DNA of 64,000 nt from assembly GCF_000143415.4 (NCBI RefSeq), contig NW_003314263.1:1366165-1430164 (forward strand), written 5' to 3'. This document shows positions 43,850 to 54,060 of this stretch, in pieces (position 1 is the stretch's first letter; every line of letters starts with the position of its first letter). Under the pieces are notes generated by a model that did not search any database, was not told the origin of the DNA, and was given only the letters and a program-made list of their open reading frames with translations. The position numbers and the translations under genes are program-made. The stretch comes from Selaginella moellendorffii (taxonomy: Eukaryota > Streptophyta > Lycopodiopsida > Selaginellales > Selaginellaceae).

Positions 43850-44818
43850 TCACACGAACAACTCGTGAGTTTGATTAGAAGCAAAGTAAAATACACGTTT
43901 GACTTTCTTCACGAGCAAAAATACCTGATCATATGGACATTTTCGTCGCCGGTGACCCTTCTTGTGCAGCTTCTGCCTTGCGGACTCGCCTTCCTGATGC
44001 TGCGCAAAAGTGAAAAACAAACATTCAAGTTAGGAAAGCGTCAGATTAGAACATTTGCTGCAACACTTACTCCAATGCAAAAGTTTTGGCTGCTGCTAAA
44101 ACTCTTGAAGAACGGCTCAACAGGCTCGCAGTAGAATGAAGTCGCATTGGAGCAGCTTGACGACGAGTACGCTTGCGCACCAAACATGCTACGTGGATCG
44201 GAACCCGAGCTTGAGCTTTGCGGTGTGTAACTGTCGACCATTTGATCGAACATATCCTTGAGCTCGTTCATGCTACTCTGATTCAGCACAAAAGCACAAA
44301 CAGGTGTCAACTTCGTTGTAAAACTGGACCAAAAACTCACAGCTCGTTCGTGTGTACCTTGGAGCTAGTAGACATCATCGCAACCATCTCGCTCATAAAG
44401 CCTTGCATTCCCTGGTTTAAAAAAAAGAGACCGCATTGAGCCGTGTACAAACAAACAACGTTAACTCACCTCGTCATCTCCCTCGTCATAAAGTCCCGAA
44501 TCATAAAGAACTCTTTTTTTGTCGTCGGATAGCACTGCGATCATATCGTCCATTGAGCAAGCCAATCTTCTGAAGCCCTTACCTGAATAAGCTTCTTGAA
44601 TGCCCTGGAACTTCGCTTTTGCTTGATCCTCTAAAGAGTGTTGCTTATCTGGATGCCATTTCTGCGATTCATCCAAAGAAAAAGAGCAAAATCAGTTAGA
44701 TGGTCACAAAAATTCCACATACCATGGCGAGCTTCCGATAAGCGGAGCGAATTTCCGAGCTAGAACTCGACTTTTGGACACCAAGAACAGTGTAGGGATC
44801 CTCTTTCCTCTTCTCCAT
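43850..44818 (-). CDS. J-domain (DnaJ/Hsp40) protein
   Basis: Co-chaperone that stimulates Hsp70. Exon 1 (from ATG 44818) reads MEKRKEDPYTVLGVQKSSSS then EIRSAYRKLAM. After a ~60 bp intron come KWHPDKQHSLEDQAKAKFQ with the HPD motif and QEAYS. Another short intron is followed by VLSDDKKRVLYDSGLYDE, completing the J-domain in about 75 residues. Later exons read GMQGFMSEMVAMMSTSSK, SSMNELKDMFDQMVDSYTPQ and SNATSFYCEPVEPFFKSFS, and a basic end RQKLHKKGHRRRKCPYDQ. There is no Gly/Phe or zinc-finger region, so it is a class C J protein. The last exon edge (stop near 43850 or earlier) is uncertain. Confidence 0.88.
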
Positions 44819-45232
44819 AATCTACCTATCTATGTCCGCTAGTTCTTACCTGTAGATAGTATCTTACACCGAAACTCTACAATCGAGACTCTAGATCCAC
44901 CGAAAATCCGAGAAAGCAACTTAGAAATCACGCTGCCAGGCGCCGCGCCAGTGCAAATGCTCCAGCCGTGCCAATCCACACGCCCTTGTCGCGCCGGCTA
45001 GCTGGAACAGCCGATCGACCTCGTCGAGAACCTCCAACCCTATCCCGCCAGGGTTTTTGGCGCCCATCTCTTCGCGATGATGCATCGCGCAGCTGTTGGA
45101 AGCCTCTAGAAGAAAGAAAATGATGCCAGCATGTCATCTTTGTCCACCGTGGTGGCGCGCAAACACCGCGCGCGGTGGCGGCATGGTGGCAGGATCCACC
45201 GTCCATTTTCAAATCCGGATGACGAACCTTCC
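44819..45232. other. Intergenic between PPR stop and J-protein start
   Basis: About 410 bp that serve as the PPR 3' flank and the J-protein promoter. A long minus frame here is a continuation of a shadow frame of the PPR gene. No other gene is seen. Confidence 0.55.
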
Positions 45233-47524
45233 CTAGATTCCCCAATCGCAGCCGTCGGCGCCAGGCGTACGGACGGGTCCCATTCCCCTGTAAATATCCG
45301 ATACTAGGACGTACGAACCGGGCGAGGTGGGATTCGATCCCAGGACGTCCTGCCCAATGCGTGTCGCGCGCTCGGTATCGCCGTGAGCCTTGCAAGCGCC
45401 CAGCAAGGAATTCCACGCCACCACGCGATCCACCGGCGTGGGGATGGAATTGACGAGCTCCTCGGCCTCGTCCAGGAGTTTCAATCGCCCCAAAAGATCT
45501 ACAAAACAGCAGTAGTGATCCCCAGCCGGCTCGATCCCGTGATCCAATCTCATCGACAAGAAGAAATCCCTGGCGACTGCCATCAAACCCGAGTGGCTGA
45601 ATCCCGTGAGAATTCCCAAAAAACTTATCGAATTCGATGCCAGGCCCTCGAGCAGCATCCGCCCAAACAGCTCGATCGCGCTCTCGTGATGCCCGGAGTG
45701 GGCATGCGCGGTGATTATAAGATTCCACAGCGAAACATCGCAGAGTGGAAGCGCGTGAAAGAGTTCCCGGCTCTCGGCCATATGCCCAAACCGAGCATAT
45801 CCCTGGATCATCGATACCCAGGATATTCTATCGTGAACGGACATGAGTTCAAAAGATTCCTTCGCGTGCTTAATATGCCCGTCTTGGGCATATCCCACAA
45901 TCATAGAGGTCCACGTCACACAGTCCCTCTGGGGCATGGTATCAAAAACGAATCTAGCATCGCTCATGAAATTATTCTGGCTATACACGGCCAGCATTGA
46001 GTTCCAGGTGACGAGATTCCGGAATGGAATCAACTGGAAGAGAATCTTCGCATCTTTTACTCTTCCTGCCTTGGAATATCCGCTGATCAGCGAGGACCAA
46101 GGGAGCTCGCTCCTGTCGGGGGTTTTATCAAAGAGCTCTTTTGCGTCTTCCAGCAGCCCTAATTGGCAGTAGGCTGCGACGAGGCTATTGCTCGACACGG
46201 GATCTTTCTCTGGCATTCTCTCAAACATCGCCTTTGCACTAGGAATATCCCCGCTCTGGGCATATGCGTTGAGAAGAATGTTCCATGTCACCTGGTTGTG
46301 CTCGGGGATGGCATGGAATATCTCCTCGGCATCCCGAACATTCCCGGAATCTCCAAACGCCTGCAGCATAAAGATTCTAGGCATCAGCCCGTGCTCTGGC
46401 ATCTGGGCGTATATGCTTTTAGCATCTTCAAGATGCCCAGACTGGGCATAGACATGCAAAAGCATATGCCAGGCAAAGGCATCTCGTATCTCCATCTGGT
46501 CAAAGAGCTTTCTAGATTCTTGCACGGACGCCAGCTGGCCATGGGCCCTAATCATCGTGGTAAAAGTTATAGAATCCCAGTAAGGCATTCTTGTAAAGGC
46601 CAATTTACACCTTAAGAATTCTCCAGCCTGGGCAAATGCCGATACCATGGTATTCCAAGTAACTTCCGTTCGCTGCGGTAAAAATTCGAAACGATTCCAC
46701 GCATCTTGGTAAAATCCTCCCTGCGAAAGCCCTAGCAAGAGGCAATTCCAAGAGACTACGTTCCAGGAAGGCATCATCACAAACACGGCAATCGAATCTT
46801 CCAGATGCCCTCTCTCGGCAAAGGCGTTGATCATCGTGTTGAAGGAGACGACGTCTCGCTGCTCCATTCGATCGAACAGTCCCTTGGATCCGGCGAGATC
46901 GCTGGAATTGGAGAGCGCTCGCAGCATCGCGGTGGAGGAGATGAGATCCAACGCCGACATTCGCTCAAACGCCTCGATCGCGCGGGCCAGATCGCCAGCG
47001 CCGATGTATGCGTTGATCAGGCTGCTCCACGACGAGGCGTCCTTGGCAGGGATTCTCGCGAAGATGGTCTCGGAGCTCGCGAGGTCTCCAGTCCGGGCGT
47101 GCGCGGCCAGCATCGTGTTCCAAGTCACGCCGTCGCGATCTTCCATCTTCTCGAAGACTTCCCTCGCCAGATCGATCCTCCCGGCCCTGGCGTAGGCGCA
47201 GATCACCACATTCCACGCGACGAGGCTCTGGCGAGGAGCTCGCGGGAGGATTACTCTCGCGGCATCCACGAATCCATTGTGCGCATAGGCCGTGACGATC
47301 GCGTTCCAGGAGAAGGAATTCGGCTCCTGGATCGCGTCGAACACACACTGGCACTCGTCGACGCGGCCGCATTTGGCGTAGGCGTGGATGAGCGCGTTGG
47401 CGACGAATCGATCGCCGCGGAGCGCATCGCTGTGGAGGATCTTCGCGTGGAGCGATCGGAGCTTGGGCAAATCCGCGGCACTAACACAGCTTCTTATGAG
47501 ACACACGATTCCATATTCTCGCAT
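45233..47524 (-). CDS. PPR protein (PLS/E-type), intact single exon
   Basis: 763 residues, almost entirely tandem pentatricopeptide repeats from about residue 40 to 700. Typical units are FVANALIHAYAKCGRVDECQ, SFSWNAIVTAYAHNGFVDAA, VTWNTMLAAHARTGDLASSE, PVSSNSLVAAYCQLGLLEDA and SFLGILTGFSHSGLMAVARD. At the C-terminus, VAWNSLLGACKAHGDTERAT and GSYVLVSDIYRGMG form an E-like region, ending ADGCDWGI with no DYW deaminase domain. Such proteins bind RNA in chloroplasts or mitochondria and act in editing or processing; partner deaminases may be supplied in trans. No intron, as usual for plant PPR genes. It is divergent from the PORR gene. Confidence 0.93.
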   Translation of the reverse strand: MREYGIVCLIRSCVSAADLPKLRSLHAKILHSDALRGDRFVANALIHAYAKCGRVDECQCVFDAIQEPNSFSWNAIVTAYAHNGFVDAARVILPRAPRQSLVAWNVVICAYARAGRIDLAREVFEKMEDRDGVTWNTMLAAHARTGDLASSETIFARIPAKDASSWSSLINAYIGAGDLARAIEAFERMSALDLISSTAMLRALSNSSDLAGSKGLFDRMEQRDVVSFNTMINAFAERGHLEDSIAVFVMMPSWNVVSWNCLLLGLSQGGFYQDAWNRFEFLPQRTEVTWNTMVSAFAQAGEFLRCKLAFTRMPYWDSITFTTMIRAHGQLASVQESRKLFDQMEIRDAFAWHMLLHVYAQSGHLEDAKSIYAQMPEHGLMPRIFMLQAFGDSGNVRDAEEIFHAIPEHNQVTWNILLNAYAQSGDIPSAKAMFERMPEKDPVSSNSLVAAYCQLGLLEDAKELFDKTPDRSELPWSSLISGYSKAGRVKDAKILFQLIPFRNLVTWNSMLAVYSQNNFMSDARFVFDTMPQRDCVTWTSMIVGYAQDGHIKHAKESFELMSVHDRISWVSMIQGYARFGHMAESRELFHALPLCDVSLWNLIITAHAHSGHHESAIELFGRMLLEGLASNSISFLGILTGFSHSGLMAVARDFFLSMRLDHGIEPAGDHYCCFVDLLGRLKLLDEAEELVNSIPTPVDRVVAWNSLLGACKAHGDTERATRIGQDVLGSNPTSPGSYVLVSDIYRGMGPVRTPGADGCDWGI

Positions 47525-47718
47525 AATATTTTCTTCCAGGGCTTAGGGTTCTTGCGCCATGGTCGAAGGCGCGCGCTCCATCGCGAAAGAATCCACGCGT
47601 CCTCGACCTCAATCCAGGATTCCAGCGTCGTCATAGTGAGGTAATCGTTTCTCGCTGGGAGATTTCGGGAGATTTCCCATCATCGACACAAGAAAGACTC
47701 AAGAACAAGAAAGAAAGA
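47525..47718. promoter_or_regulatory. 194 bp divergent promoter, PPR (-) / PORR (+)
   Basis: Separates two start codons of probable organellar RNA-binding proteins. Contains CAGGGCTTAGGGTTCTTGCG (telo-box-like TTAGGG) near 47537-47556. No clear TATA box is seen, as common for housekeeping plant genes. Confidence 0.55.
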
Positions 47719-49068
47719 ATGCTGGCTGTGGCGCTGCCGCTAGAATCCACGCTGTTTCTCAACAGCAAGAAGCAGCAGCTCCGAGCAAGCTCCAGCTCCA
47801 CATTCTTCTCCGGCGCTGGCGGGAACCGCAGGAATTTCATCGCGATTCCTTCCACTCATCGCCACGTCCAGAGGCTCCCCGTTGTGACGGCCACAGTGAA
47901 GCGGACCAAAGACTACGTCCTGGACAAGGTAGTGGAGCGAGAAAAAAAGGTGAAAGTGGTGAACAAGGTGAAGAACATCCTGGTAAAGCAGCCTGGGAAG
48001 GTGATGTCCCTGCGAGATCTTGGGCGATACAGGCACTACATTGGCTTGCAAGCCAAGAGGAGGTTCGTGTCACTGCTTCGCAAGTTTCCGGGGGTGTTTA
48101 TCATCTTCGAGGAGGGAGCTGGGTGTATGTACTGTAGGCTTACCGCCAGCGCCGAGGCTCAGTACAAGGAAGAGATGGAACTTAGAAAACAGCTAGAGGA
48201 TTCCGCGGTCTTCAGGCTCCGGAAGTTCTTGATGATGTCCGTGGATAGAAAGATCCTGGTGTCGAAGATCATCCATCTCCGGCACGACTTGGGCTTGTCC
48301 GATGGTTTCCACACGCAGTTCCCGGCCAAGTATCCCGAGTACTTTAAGCTGGTTGAAACCGCCATGGGACCAGCGCTGGAAGTTAACAAGTGGGATCCCG
48401 AGCTGGCCGTGACGTTCGAGCAGAAGAAGCTGGAGGCGACACCGCAGGAAGACTACGAGGAGATCACAGTGAGCGGAAGAGTTCCAAAGTTTCCCAGGCT
48501 GACACTTCCTAGAGGCTACAAGCTTCCCCGGAAGGAGAAGGAGAAGCTCCTCAAGTTCCAGCAGGTGCCTCTCCTATCCCCGTACGACGATTCGAGGGAC
48601 TTGAATCCAGCGTCCAAGCAGGCCGAGAAGCGCGCCGTGGCGCTGGTGCAAGAGCTCCTGCACCTCACTCTCGAGAAGAAGACGCTGGTGGATCACCTCA
48701 CGCACTTCCGGTCCGACTTCAAGTTCTCGCAGAGGCTGCGAGGGATGCTCATCCGGCACCCCGAGATCTTCTACGTCTCCTTCAAGGGCCAGCGCGACTC
48801 GGTGTTCTTGAGGGAAGCGTACAACGAGAACTCCCAGCTCCTGGAGAAGGATCCGCTGGTGCTCGCAAAGGAGAAGCTGGCAGCGCTTGTTAAGATCGAC
48901 AAGAGCGCGATGAAAGTGCTCGACGAGAGCGAGAGCGGCAGCGAAGACGACGATGGCAGCTGGTCCGACGACGAGGATATGTCGCCCGAGACGAGGGAGT
49001 TCCTCGAGGAGCGCCGGAGGAGGAGAGAAGTTATGATCGCCTTGAGACCCAAAGTGGAGCCTTGGTAA
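47719..49068 (+). CDS. PORR-domain organellar RNA-binding protein (WTF1-like)
   Basis: 449 residues, single exon. PORR proteins promote group II intron splicing in chloroplasts (WTF1) or mitochondria. The N-terminal ~60 residues are Ser/Arg/Ala-rich with few acids, as in transit peptides. The domain runs from VKRTKDYVLDKVVEREKKVK through SLRDLGRYRHYIGLQAKRRF, LLRKFPGVFIIFEEG, ILVSKIIHLRHDLGLSDGFH, YPEYFKLVE and FPRLTLPRGYKLPRKEKEKL to DSRDLNPASKQAEKRAVALV. It ends near FSQRLRGMLIRHPEIFYVS with FLREAYNE. The tail is acidic (ESGSEDDDGSWSDDEDMSP). Length and motif order match the family. Start ATG 47719 is the first in frame. Confidence 0.93.
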   Translation: MLAVALPLESTLFLNSKKQQLRASSSSTFFSGAGGNRRNFIAIPSTHRHVQRLPVVTATVKRTKDYVLDKVVEREKKVKVVNKVKNILVKQPGKVMSLRDLGRYRHYIGLQAKRRFVSLLRKFPGVFIIFEEGAGCMYCRLTASAEAQYKEEMELRKQLEDSAVFRLRKFLMMSVDRKILVSKIIHLRHDLGLSDGFHTQFPAKYPEYFKLVETAMGPALEVNKWDPELAVTFEQKKLEATPQEDYEEITVSGRVPKFPRLTLPRGYKLPRKEKEKLLKFQQVPLLSPYDDSRDLNPASKQAEKRAVALVQELLHLTLEKKTLVDHLTHFRSDFKFSQRLRGMLIRHPEIFYVSFKGQRDSVFLREAYNENSQLLEKDPLVLAKEKLAALVKIDKSAMKVLDESESGSEDDDGSWSDDEDMSPETREFLEERRRRREVMIALRPKVEPW

Positions 49069-49388
49069 GCACTAAAGGTACGTCCATGGTATGCAGTCAA
49101 GCGATCCTATAACCTTTCCAGATTATCCGAGAGTTTTCTTAGAGAATGATAATATAAATTTGTGGTGGCTAACCGCATTCTTCTTCTTATCCTTGTAGTT
49201 GCGGCCCCACTTTTCCAGCCGCCATGAAAGCCGCGAGTTTACTCACGGCCGCAGCCGCCACTTACACGTATGTATTTAATGGACTTTCTTCTCTCTTGAG
49301 CGCCATATAGTTTGCATTCGAGTTCCAGGATCTAAGCAAAGCATCCGGCGAAGAAGAATCGCGTCGCTCACAAGCAAAGTAGCGGACA

Positions 49389-49772
49389 ATGGTTGGGCTT
49401 ATGGGAAAGTTTTGGGATGGTGTGCTTGATCGGCCCCGAGCCAAGCAAGCTGGTGATGGTAAGCTCTCTCTCTCTCTCTCTCTCTCCAGATTGCTAATTG
49501 GTTTTCTTGGTATCGCCAGAGATGGCTGCGAAAGAAAGAAATGTGGAAGTTCCCAAGGAGAATGTTTCCCGGAAGATCATCCTGGTCAGGAAGAACACGC
49601 CAATGAGCTCGTCGCTGTCTCTCCCGTCCTGGCGAGACGTCCTACAGAAGATGGAAGAATCCGCAGCGTCCATGCCTACTTTCGAATCACTGTAAGTTTC
49701 TTTCTTTTCTCTGTCAAACCCATCTCTGATCTCTCGATTCTTTCTGGCAGATTGGAAGTCTGTTCCTGCTGA
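49389..49772 (+). CDS. Small unknown plant protein, two to three exons
   Basis: Exon 1 (49389-49458) encodes MVGLMGKFWDGVLDRPRAKQ. An intron with a (TC)n tract (49459-49519) follows. Exon 2 reads EMAAKERNVEVPKENVSRKI, ILVRKNTPMSSSLSLPSWRD, then VLQKMEESAASMPTFESL. Either it stops at 49693-49695, or the strong GTAAGT donor at 49692 splices to 49751 and adds LEVCSC, ending at 49772. The beginning KFWDGVLDRP faintly recalls dormancy/auxin-associated (DRM1/ARP) proteins, but their conserved C-terminus is not seen. Function unknown. Confidence 0.55.
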   Translation: MVGLMGKFWDGVLDRPRAKQAGDGKLSLSLSLSRLLIGFLGIARDGCERKKCGSSQGECFPEDHPGQEEHANELVAVSPVLARRPTEDGRIRSVHAYFRITVSFFLFSVKPISDLSILSGRLEVCSC

Positions 49773-49819
49773 AACGAAGAAATGTAGCAAAGTTTCTTGT
49801 AAAAATCACCCAATACAGA

Positions 49820-50060
49820 ATCTAGTTTACCTTTGTTCCGCGGACCAAGAGTAGCAACCTCCTCGCTCTTCTCGATGGTGTTCAGTCGCCCAGGCCTGGT
49901 AGCGCTCCATCGCCGCCATGGAATTACCCAGCGACGGTCGCGATGAGAATCCCCAGCGCGTGCAATCGAAACACCAGCGGCCCGATCTAGGGCAATTGAG
50001 AAGCAAGCCAATGTGGAAGCCAGGATCGGACGGTGGAGGTGGTGCTGGAAGAATCGAGCA
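49820..50060 (-). pseudogene. Fragment of the DUF716/TMEM45 gene
   Basis: Nucleotide-level copy of part of the gene at 55950-56918, same orientation. It matches about 56000-56340: both have AGTAGCAACCTCCTCGCTCT, then CTGGTAGCGCTCCATCGCC, GAGAATCCCCAGCGCGTGC, AAGCCAATGTGGAAG and ATCGGACGGTGGAGG. Several internal deletions shift the frame. Only the 3' half is present. Confidence 0.85.
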
Positions 50061-50315
50061 AGAAGCCCTAGAGCAATGGTTCCTGCTGCCAAATCGACAC
50101 GGAAAAGGAACTCATGCAATAAGAAAGGATAGATCTGTCTCCTCCAATCCATGGCACAGCTCCATCTCCTCTCCACTCCAGCAGTGGTGAATCTGCACAC
50201 TGAGCTCGCGATGCCGCCCATCTGTCAATGGACTGTTGCCGTTTCATACTCCACAAACGAGAGTTATAGGAGATAAGTTCGCTCTGGATCCAACCTTTCT
50301 TCATGGTGATGGATA

Positions 50316-50815
50316 ATGTTTCCAATGCTCAAGATGCAGTGGGGAATTTGGAGTGTACCCTGTCAGTGCCATGCATTGAACCTTGTCCTCAAATCATGGG
50401 GCACTCTAGACTTCATCAAAGACTGCATTGAGAAAGGGAAGGCAATTGTTCAGATAGTTAAAACTTCAACACATCTTCTCCACTTATTCAGGCAGAACAG
50501 AGCAAAGGAGCTAATGTAATCTTCAAGGTTCACTTTGAAGTTTTAACTTGTGGTTTGGCTTGTTTGAGAACCTAAGCAACAGCCATAGGACAGTGAGATA
50601 CAACAAAGTTAGCAAGTTCGGGACCTCTTTCATAAGAACAAGTAAAGATTCTGATATTGAGAGCCAATGGTATGAGTTGACAGATGCATACCAACTATGG
50701 ATATGTCTGGCAAGCTTGAAAATACATAGAGGACAAAACAAAATGACACCCTTCTTTGTCAGTAGTGGAAACTTGTGTTGGCTATGCTTGCAAATCGGAA
50801 GGACTGTTACTTGAT
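50316..50815 (+). mobile_element. hAT-type transposase fragment (decayed)
   Basis: The reading CQCHALNLVLKSWGTLDFIK then DCIEKGKAIVQIVKTSTHLL matches the DUF659/hAT region following the catalytic core (CHAxNLxLxD.G......V....V..). A stop at 50517 interrupts it, after which TVRYNKVSKFGTSFIRTSK resembles the TRWNSTYxM / TRFATSF segment of the same family. No terminal inverted repeats or 8 bp target duplication could be located. A dead fragment. Confidence 0.65.
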
Positions 50816-50819
50816 TTAT

Positions 50820-53800
50820 CTGGCTCCACTTGGTGTCTAAACCCATGATACAGATATGGAAGTAGTCAATCAGATATAAGCTCCTATAGATGGCAACTCA
50901 ACAGTTTTGTCCAAATGAAGAAAATTTCAAGTGGTTTGCAGCCAAATACTTGATGTATGACCTGATGTAAAGCCCTTTTGAAGTTACAGGCACTGGACTG
51001 GCTGCTAGTCTATTTTGAGACTCAATAGAAGAAGTAATTGATCAAGTTAGACACTTGATTAGTATGTAACATTTTGGTGCTCCTCCCAATTCCACTGCAG
51101 AGTCAATTTGCCTCTCAAAACCGAACAAGTTAATTGATTGAATTTTTTATTCTTACATGCTTTGCTTCTCCTTCACTCTTTCAAACTAAGGCATCTTTGC
51201 TTTTGATGCATCTGAAGGACCATATGGCCAAATTTTATATATTCCAATCCCTACACAATTTTGTGCGAGATTTTGCATATTGAGTTGCCCTCCTACCTTT
51301 AGAAAAAATTTTGAGCTAAAAGAATTTAGATTCAAAACTATATAAGTTTGTGTTTCCAAAGAAGGATAAAAAATTTCATCTCTACTAATGTATCTTATTT
51401 TTCTCCTTTAAGCTAATTGGAAAAAGGGTAATTATTTAATGAGAGAGCCTTTAATGGCTATTTTATTCCTATTTAGTTCTAAAAATCCACAATGACAATA
51501 TATCTAAATCTTATTTCATAATCACATATGTTACAATTATATTCATTATCTTTTAGCCCTTGAAAAGAGATTGTGGCCAAGGAGTGAGTTGTATGGTAGC
51601 ATGCTCAAATTTCTTTTAGATCTTCTTTATAAAATATATATAAACTTCATCTCAAAAGTTTTTTTATAAAGTAGCTTTGGTCAGAAGCTAAGTTTTGAGC
51701 TCACAAGCTAAGGTCACAACTTCTTAAACATAGAAAAAAGATTGGTTCATCCTGAATTAAGATTTTTTTCATTCTGATTTAATCTATATTTTCAAATAAA
51801 TTTGACTAATAAAATATAAATATAAATATAGATCCAAACACAAAAAACAATCTAAAAACACTTCTAAAGCTCCACAATAGAAGAGAAGATCAAATTAGTA
51901 AAAGAGTTGAAGTGCATAGTCACAAGGATAAATTACATCAATGTTATGGTTAAGGAGTTCATTATTGTGATTGAGTTGTCAAAAAGTGTTAGTTATATTG
52001 TCCAAATTTGCAAAAATCCATCTTATACCTATCCAGATTTCATATAGAGGGAGAATAGAAGAAAAACTTATAAGCATATCTATTATATTTTTATATAAGA
52101 ATTGAACCAAAATTCTAAGATTGACCATCATATTCAATAGGCAATCCTTATAGCATCCTTTGAAATGGAAAACTTATATTATATAACCTTCTCATTTCTA
52201 GTTGGTCATATATATCAGTCTAATGTTGATATCAGTGGTATAAGAATATTAACAACAACATTTGAGAAAGCATTCAATTTGAAACCTACTTTCTCTAGAC
52301 TTTCAATTTCCTCTTTCAAAAGATTATAACTTCACTTAACTAACCACTCCTTTAGCATGGAATTTATCTTCAAAATAATTGAGATGAGAACATCTATCCC
52401 ACAATAGTAAATCCAATTTGATTAGTGGCCCTTTACCCTTAAATCTTGATAGCCCTAGAAGCATGGCATTGCTGAAAAACTCAAGCTTAAGCACATAAAT
52501 ATGAAATATTGACTTCGACTCCCAATCATTCTAGAGTAATATATATTGCTCTTGGCACTAATTCTTTAAATTGCCCAATTGATATGAAAAATTGCCTTAT
52601 GAGTGATAATCATTTCAATCTTTAATATTAGATCTACTTATGTAATAAATGGCACCTCCTCCACTCCATGTTTCTCAATTCTACTCTAATGTCATAGAAT
52701 AAAATGATAGGTAAAATCTGGACAATAAGAGCTAGAAGGAGTGATGTCAAGCCTATTAAATGTCTTTCATATAGGTTATCCTTATGTCCCCAAGTGGTTT
52801 ATAATTTGATTCTATAGTGTGAGTAATAAAAAAGAATGACTCAAAAGATGATCCGTTAAAGTTCAAATATATAAAAGAAAAGGTTTATAAACAAAAATGC
52901 ACCCCTTTCTCCAATTGATTAAGGATTTTGGGATATTAAGGGTTAAATATACTAAACTAAATGATTTTCTAAGAAGTCCAAATTTAGGAGTTTATACTTA
53001 ATTCTTTTTTGCTTTATCTTACACTAGATAAAAACCCTTGCAATATTGAGTTTAGTCCCTCAATAGTTTTTAAATGATAACTTATCATGTCCACCAAGAC
53101 ACTCTTGTTATTATGTCTTATGTTTGGTTTTATTAACTATTTATGGAAAGCATTTAAATATTTTAATTAAGCATATCTACAGAATATAAATATTGTCTTG
53201 AACAAAATAGTTTATAAGGGGTTCTAGATGTATAGTAAGGATAATGAAAGTTTAACTCCCTACTAGATGTATTTGTTATTGTTTTACATATAATTTAAGC
53301 CCAAGTTCCATACCATACTAATTAGTGGAGTATTAATATCCTTATGTTATACCATCATTTTATTTGGCTTTATTTAACTCTGTTTTATTTGACATTGGGA
53401 TATTAAATGCCCTAAGTTTATTTCTATATTACTTATGCTCTTATTCCTTCACTTTTTGGTTACATGTTTAAGTGTTTATCTTTATTCCTTCATTCAGTGG
53501 CCTAATGTTTTGAAACTCAAATCCCATTCCATTATCTTTAACACACGTGTCCGAGGATTAAATTTTGCTCCATAAAAGGTATAGAGTAAAAACCGTATGT
53601 ATTAGAAGCACAAACCATTCTTGAGCTCAATTTTTAATTGTAATAAAATACAAACATTATAAATTTCAAAAAATTAAAGTTTACAATGAATCTAATATTT
53701 TCAGAACTCTGAATAAAATTTTCATATTGCATGTATTCTTGATGGATGATAGTCAGTTTTCCAATGTCAACTATAAAGAATCCATTCGTGTGAGTTTTTT

Positions 53801-53930
53801 TGTGGGATCCTTGTGTTACAAAATTGAAGAGAAATATTGAGGTTACAAAATTGATTCAAACATGGCTAAGTAGGAAGCCCACTCCATCGCACCTCCAACT
53901 TTGCAGCTATAAAGAATCCATTCCTGAGAG
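50820..53930. other. AT-rich spacer with decayed repeats
   Basis: 3.1 kb without a gene. Contains the second 5S-like repeat at 52840-53000 and stretches resembling other AT-rich parts of the window, for example CTCCTTTAAGCTAATTGGAA near 51407 against the region near 13503. Short frames only. Confidence 0.5.
52840..53000 (+). repeat. Second, decayed copy of the 5S-like repeat
   Basis: Aligns with 31027-31205: GATGATCCGTTAAAGTTCAAATAT, AATGCACCCCTTTCTCCAATTG and GGATTTTGGGATATTAAGGG in the same order. The box-C region now reads TGATTTTCTAAGAAGTCC. Differences from the other copy are mainly C to T and G to A. Confidence 0.8.
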
Positions 53931-54060
53931 TTTTTTATGGGGTCCTTGTGTTTGAGGTTACAAAATTGGACAGAAACGATTCAAACGAAGCTGACTAGGA
54001 AGCCCGCTCCACTTGGCATGGTGGTGGTCTGCTCTCAGCTGCCTTCCAGACGCAGCAGAA

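Noticed and set aside
44928..45728. 266-codon minus-strand frame overlapping the PPR 3' end
   Set aside because: Alternative frame of the same PPR exon, with arginine/glycine-rich low-complexity composition and no motif.
46805..47644. 279-codon open frame on the plus strand opposite the PPR gene
   Set aside because: It is the antisense shadow of a GC-rich intronless PPR gene; no domain, and the PPR reading is clearly the real one.
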